Translations under genes and position numbers: made by a program
Part shown: in pieces, positions 6,242 through 9,246 of the stretch
Layout: each line of letters begins with the position of its first letter
Numbering within the stretch: the first letter of the stretch is position 1
NCBI GenBank assembly: GCA_025462985.1
Contig: JAOAPP010000240.1
Span: 1 to 9,246, forward strand
Source of the DNA: Bryobacterales bacterium
GTDB lineage: Bacteria > Acidobacteriota > Terriglobia > Bryobacterales > Bryobacteraceae
DNA: 9,246 bases
Reading direction: 5' to 3'
Notes under the pieces: generated by a model
Seen by the model: the letters and a program-made list of their open reading frames with translations, nothing else
Database searches by the model: none
What the model was told of the DNA's origin: nothing

Positions 6242-7900
6242 CTACCGCTGCTGCGGCTGTACTGGAGCCGCTCCCGGAGCAGGTGGTTGACCTGCGCTGC
6301 CGCCCACCGATTGTTCACTCGCCTGGCTCGGAGGAGTGCCGATTTTGACCCCGATTATCTCGCCGGATACCACCATCTCCACCCGGCGATTCATCGCGCG
6401 GCCCGAAGCGGTGTCATTCGACGCGACAGGATACGCCTTGCCGTAGCCGCTCGAAGTGAGCGTCTGTGGATTGAGGCCCTGCGACAGCAAGTATTCACGA
6501 ACGGTATCGGCCCGCTGTTCGGAAAGCTTCTGATTGAGTGCGTCCGAACCCGTGCTGTCCGTATACCCTTCTACTTGGAGATTCAGTCCAGGATGGGACG
6601 CGACGATGCCTGACAATCTGGCAAGCTTCTCGCGTGCCGCCGGCTTGAGTGTGTATTTCCCCGTGTCGAACAGCACGTCGCTCATGTTGACAACGAGGCC
6701 GCGGGTGGTCTCGCGCGTTTGAAGAACGGAGTTAAACTGCTGCAGCAGTTGCTGGCGCAGCTGGTTCTTTTCCATGTCGGCCTGCTGGCGTAAGCGGTCG
6801 GCTTCCGCCGCTGCCGTTTGGGCTCTTTGCGCTTCCGCTGTTGCTTGGGCTCTGGCTGCGTCCGCTTCCCGCGTTGCCTGCTCCGCGGTGGCTCGCTGCT
6901 GCGCCTCTAATTGGGCCTGTTGTTCTGCCTGGGCGCGCTGGCGGTCAGAAGCTGCGGCCGCTGCGGCTTCCTGCTGCGCACGCGTCTTGGCGGCCGCTTC
7001 GCGGTCAGCCGCTTCCTGTCGTTCCTGGTCCAGCGCAAGCTGGCGCTGGCGTCGGAGAGAGATAACCCGAGCATCTTCCGCCTTCTGAACCGCCTCTCGT
7101 GCCGTCATGATTGCGGGCTTCCATTGTTTGCGCTGTTGGTAATCCTGAGCCTGATCCAGCGCCGCAACGGCTCCCTTGAACGAGTCGGTTGCATACTGGT
7201 CCGCCTTGGCGTAGCGCGCGATCTGCACCGCATTTTGAGCCTCGTACAGCTCCAACGGGTTCTTCTTGTTCGAATCGAGCGTGATCGGGTGCTGTTGGCC
7301 TTCCGGAACCTGATATGTGTACTGCCCCCGAGGCAGCAGTTCGTACTTGGCGTCTACCACCTCCTCCTTGCCGAGAGTATCCTTCCGAACAATGTTCTCC
7401 ATTACGACTACGTCGCTTGGCATCGCCACCGAGTAATATGGCTCGGCGGTGATGATCATTCCGAATGCCTGGAGGTTGGTGCTGAAATTCTCTGTGCTGA
7501 ATTTCCCGTTCGAGTCGATCACCACCTCGCCCAGGTTCGCCGGCTTGCCATCGGGCGTAATCGCCCACAGAACATAGGTCAGGAATGTGGATCCAAATGT
7601 CTGGGGTGATGGCAGGTCCTTCACGTCCATCTTGATCTGGGCCGCGCCCAGTCGGCTATTCACCTGTGCCGTTCCCTTGGCCTTTGGGGCAATCGATGTG
7701 CCCTGCAGGTCGATCTTGGTCCAGCCACTCCGGTGGCGGTAGCTCACCGCGCTGATCGCTTTTGAAACGACCTGAACCTTGAAGATTGGATTGGGTCCTG
7801 CAGGCGCATTCTGCTGGCCGCCAGTTTGGCTCGGATTCGCCTCCTGGGCAGTTAAAATCGCCGGAACACAGGCCAATGCCGCGTATGCGAAGAGTCTCAT
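6242..7900 (-). CDS. Exported OmpA-family peptidoglycan-binding protein with coiled-coil stalk
   Basis: With the start at ATG 7900 this is a 552-residue protein. A signal peptide (MRLFAYAALACVPAILTAQE) is followed by an unassigned beta-rich domain at about 38-205, including TYVLWAITPDGKPANLGEV; then a helical DUF4398-like stretch at about 215-280 (LYEAQNAVQIARYAKADQY); an Ala/Gln/Arg/Glu-rich coiled coil at about 280-395; and a C-terminal OmpA domain at about 399-512. The OmpA domain keeps the residues that bind diaminopimelate in the family: Asp448 in GYTDSTGSD and Arg463 in LSEQRA, plus GRAMNRRVEM. A Pro/Gln-rich tail ends the protein. It probably anchors an envelope component to the cell wall. 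A GTG at 7957 would add 19 residues ahead of the signal peptide, so I prefer 7900, although neither start has a good Shine-Dalgarno. A terminator follows. Confidence 0.88.
   Translation of the reverse strand: MRLFAYAALACVPAILTAQEANPSQTGGQQNAPAGPNPIFKVQVVSKAISAVSYRHRSGWTKIDLQGTSIAPKAKGTAQVNSRLGAAQIKMDVKDLPSPQTFGSTFLTYVLWAITPDGKPANLGEVVIDSNGKFSTENFSTNLQAFGMIITAEPYYSVAMPSDVVVMENIVRKDTLGKEEVVDAKYELLPRGQYTYQVPEGQQHPITLDSNKKNPLELYEAQNAVQIARYAKADQYATDSFKGAVAALDQAQDYQQRKQWKPAIMTAREAVQKAEDARVISLRRQRQLALDQERQEAADREAAAKTRAQQEAAAAAASDRQRAQAEQQAQLEAQQRATAEQATREADAARAQATAEAQRAQTAAAEADRLRQQADMEKNQLRQQLLQQFNSVLQTRETTRGLVVNMSDVLFDTGKYTLKPAAREKLARLSGIVASHPGLNLQVEGYTDSTGSDALNQKLSEQRADTVREYLLSQGLNPQTLTSSGYGKAYPVASNDTASGRAMNRRVEMVVSGEIIGVKIGTPPSQASEQSVGGSAGQPPAPGAAPVQPQQR
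6718..7062 (-). repeat. Low-complexity Ala/Gln/Arg/Glu coiled-coil coding stretch
   Basis: The part of the OmpA-family gene coding residues about 280-395 is built from short degenerate words such as RAQ, AEQ, EAQ and ATAEA, much like TolA. There are no frameshifts or stops. On the plus strand it opens long spurious frames rich in Ala, Cys and Trp, which are not genes. Confidence 0.7.
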
Positions 7901-8068
7901 AGCGTGGGTTAATTGTGCACTCTGCCTGCCAAACTGGAGCGCTGTGTTTTGTTGCACTTGGGATCTTAACAGTCCTTAATGTCTGTACTTATTACAGCTT
8001 TTGCCCTTCGGTGATTCTTTGTTGACCGGCGTGGCTGCTCTATCTGCACATCTCGCTAAGATCGTAGT
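7901..8068. promoter_or_regulatory. Divergent intergenic region between the OmpA-family and MFS genes
   Basis: The 168 bp between two genes pointing apart must hold both promoters. I see no strong -35/-10 pair on either strand. What is visible is a perfect inverted repeat, CTGTA-cttat-TACAG (7983-7997), a TAAGAT (8057-8062) that could be a -10 element just upstream of the MFS start, and a mirror TAAGAT on the minus strand (7971-7966). The operator and promoter roles are guesses. Confidence 0.35.
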
Positions 8069-9246
8069 GTGGAATTTGCCCAACCGGCTGCAGCAACTCA
8101 CAAGGAAGGCCGGTTCTCGTCTCCACTGCTGCCGATTTTCCTGATCGTTGCGGTGGATGTCCTCGGCTTCACCATTATTCTTCCGCTTCTGCCTTTCTAT
8201 TCCGAGCATCTCGGGGCCTCGCCGGCCATCGTGGGCGCGCTGGTCTCGACGTATGCGGTTTGCCAGCTCATCGCCGGACCGATTTTGGGACAGCTGTCAG
8301 ACCGTTTGGGTCGCCGCCCCATCCTGCTGGTGAGCCAGGCCGGAACGCTGATCGGTTTCCTGATTCTTGCCTTCTCCAGCCACATCTGGATGCTGTTTTT
8401 GTCCCGGGCGATTGACGGAGCGACAGCCGGGAATCTGACCATTGCTCAGGCTTACATCAGCGATGTCACCAAGCCTGAAAACCGTGCTAAATCATTCGCC
8501 ATTATAGGAATTGCCTTCGGATTCGGCTTTCTCGTCGGCCCCGCCATCTCGGCATTCCTTTCCCATTTCGGCTACTCGGCTCCCATCTTTGCCGGGTGCG
8601 CTCTTTCGCTCACCTCTATCTTCTGTACGTTCTTTCTGCTGCCCCGTCGCGAAGCGGTGCACGAGTACAACGCCGCCGAAAACGCCGGCCCCGGTGGCCG
8701 TCGGCTGTCGCTGATCTCCTGGGGCGAATACCGCCGTTTCTTCAGGCAAAAGAACCTCGCGTCGCTGCTGGTGCAGTGGCTGCTCTTCTCGTTTTCCTTC
8801 TCGACCTTCATCTCCGGCTTTGCCCTGTTTGCCGAGCGCCGCTATATGTGGGACGGTCATTCAGTGGGTGTCCGCGAAGTCGGATACATCTTCGCCTTCA
8901 CCGGCTTTCTCGGCATCATCATGCAGGGCGGGCTTGTCGGCCGGATGGTGAAGCGCTTCGGCGAACGCAGCGTCATTCGCATCGGGTTCCTCACCAGCAT
9001 GCTCGGCTACGCCGCCATTGCTTTCACTCGTACGGTGGGCCAGTTGCTTTGGGTCAACGCCTTCTCTTCAGTCGGTGGAGCCGGACTTCGCCCGGCGCTC
9101 ACCAGTTCCATCACTCAGCAGGCAGGCAGGAGAGAACAGGGCGTCATCATCGGTCTGACACAATCGTTGATGTCGGTCGCTCAGATCATCGCTCCCCTGA
9201 TCTCCGGTATGCTGATCGATCGCCATCACTTAACGATATGGGCCAT
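8069..9246 (+). CDS. Major facilitator superfamily (MFS) exporter, 3'-truncated by the window
   Basis: The frame is open from after TAA 8057-8059 to the window end, giving 392 complete codons from GTG 8069 (first residues MEFAQPAAATHKEGRFSSPL). The first span contains VAVDVLGFTIILPLLPFYSE, typical of the TetA-like drug:H+ antiporter subfamily. Motif A is intact in the loop between spans 2 and 3 as GQLSDRLGRRP (near residues 71-81), and span 5 has the glycine/proline motif FGFGFLVGPAIS of antiporters. A central hydrophilic loop (REAVHEYNAAENAGPGGRR) separates the two six-span halves, and the visible part reaches about span 11. The usual length is 400-430 residues, so little is missing. It likely exports a small molecule in exchange for protons; resistance to any particular drug cannot be inferred. 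GTG is the only start codon ahead of the first span, and no clear Shine-Dalgarno precedes it. Confidence 0.88.
   Translation, partial: MEFAQPAAATHKEGRFSSPLLPIFLIVAVDVLGFTIILPLLPFYSEHLGASPAIVGALVSTYAVCQLIAGPILGQLSDRLGRRPILLVSQAGTLIGFLILAFSSHIWMLFLSRAIDGATAGNLTIAQAYISDVTKPENRAKSFAIIGIAFGFGFLVGPAISAFLSHFGYSAPIFAGCALSLTSIFCTFFLLPRREAVHEYNAAENAGPGGRRLSLISWGEYRRFFRQKNLASLLVQWLLFSFSFSTFISGFALFAERRYMWDGHSVGVREVGYIFAFTGFLGIIMQGGLVGRMVKRFGERSVIRIGFLTSMLGYAAIAFTRTVGQLLWVNAFSSVGGAGLRPALTSSITQQAGRREQGVIIGLTQSLMSVAQIIAPLISGMLIDRHHLTIWA

Noticed and set aside
6774..7609. Several plus-strand open frames across the OmpA-family gene
   Set aside because: They are antisense readings of the Ala/Gln-rich coiled-coil region; their Ala/Cys/Trp/Ser-rich products are compositional artefacts.
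1..9246. CRISPR arrays, tRNA, insertion sequences, phage or defence genes
   Set aside because: None was seen on reading both strands; no regularly spaced direct repeats, transposase or integrase motifs, or tRNA-like cloverleafs were apparent.

Overview
The window is a stretch of ordinary chromosome from a moderately GC-rich, Gram-negative-type bacterium. The signal-peptide-bearing OmpA-family protein, the MacB-type permease and the exported thioredoxin-like protein all imply an outer membrane and periplasm. The mixture of a stand-alone MacB-like permease, a TPR protein, a tandem peroxiredoxin-like/TlpA protein and a long Ala/Gln-rich OmpA protein reminds me most of Acidobacteriota (Solibacter/Bryobacter-like). 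That assignment is inference from memory; there is no rRNA or marker gene here to prove it.

Layout. Positions 1-2073 (+ strand) hold the 3' part of a TPR protein gene followed by a MacB/FtsX-type ABC permease gene in the same reading frame. The permease converges on a block of five minus-strand genes, with only 7 bp between the two stop codons. In the direction of transcription the minus block is: an OmpA-family cell-wall-binding lipoprotein-like/exported protein (7900-6242), a rho-independent terminator (6226-6188), a membrane protein fused to a spermidine-synthase-like methyltransferase-fold domain (6171-4108), an exported two-domain thioredoxin-fold protein (4058-2922), a 65-residue single-span protein ending in a conserved-looking SFPASDPP tail (2865-2668), and a DUF6580-type multi-span membrane protein (2638-2081). 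A divergent intergenic region (7901-8068) separates the OmpA gene from a plus-strand MFS exporter gene (8069 to the window end), which is cut off by the end of the window.

How they work together. No single pathway ties them together. Most products are envelope proteins: transport (permease, MFS, DUF6580), periplasmic redox (thioredoxin-like) and peptidoglycan anchoring (OmpA). The small gaps among the genes below 4058 suggest possible co-transcription of the thioredoxin-like, 65-residue and DUF6580 genes. I found no tRNA, rRNA, CRISPR array, insertion sequence, phage gene or defence system. The points most worth a second look are the SFPASDPP mini-protein and its DUF6580 neighbour, the fusion proteins, two start sites whose Shine-Dalgarno can fold into a small hairpin, and a TTG-started gene lying immediately behind a terminator hairpin.
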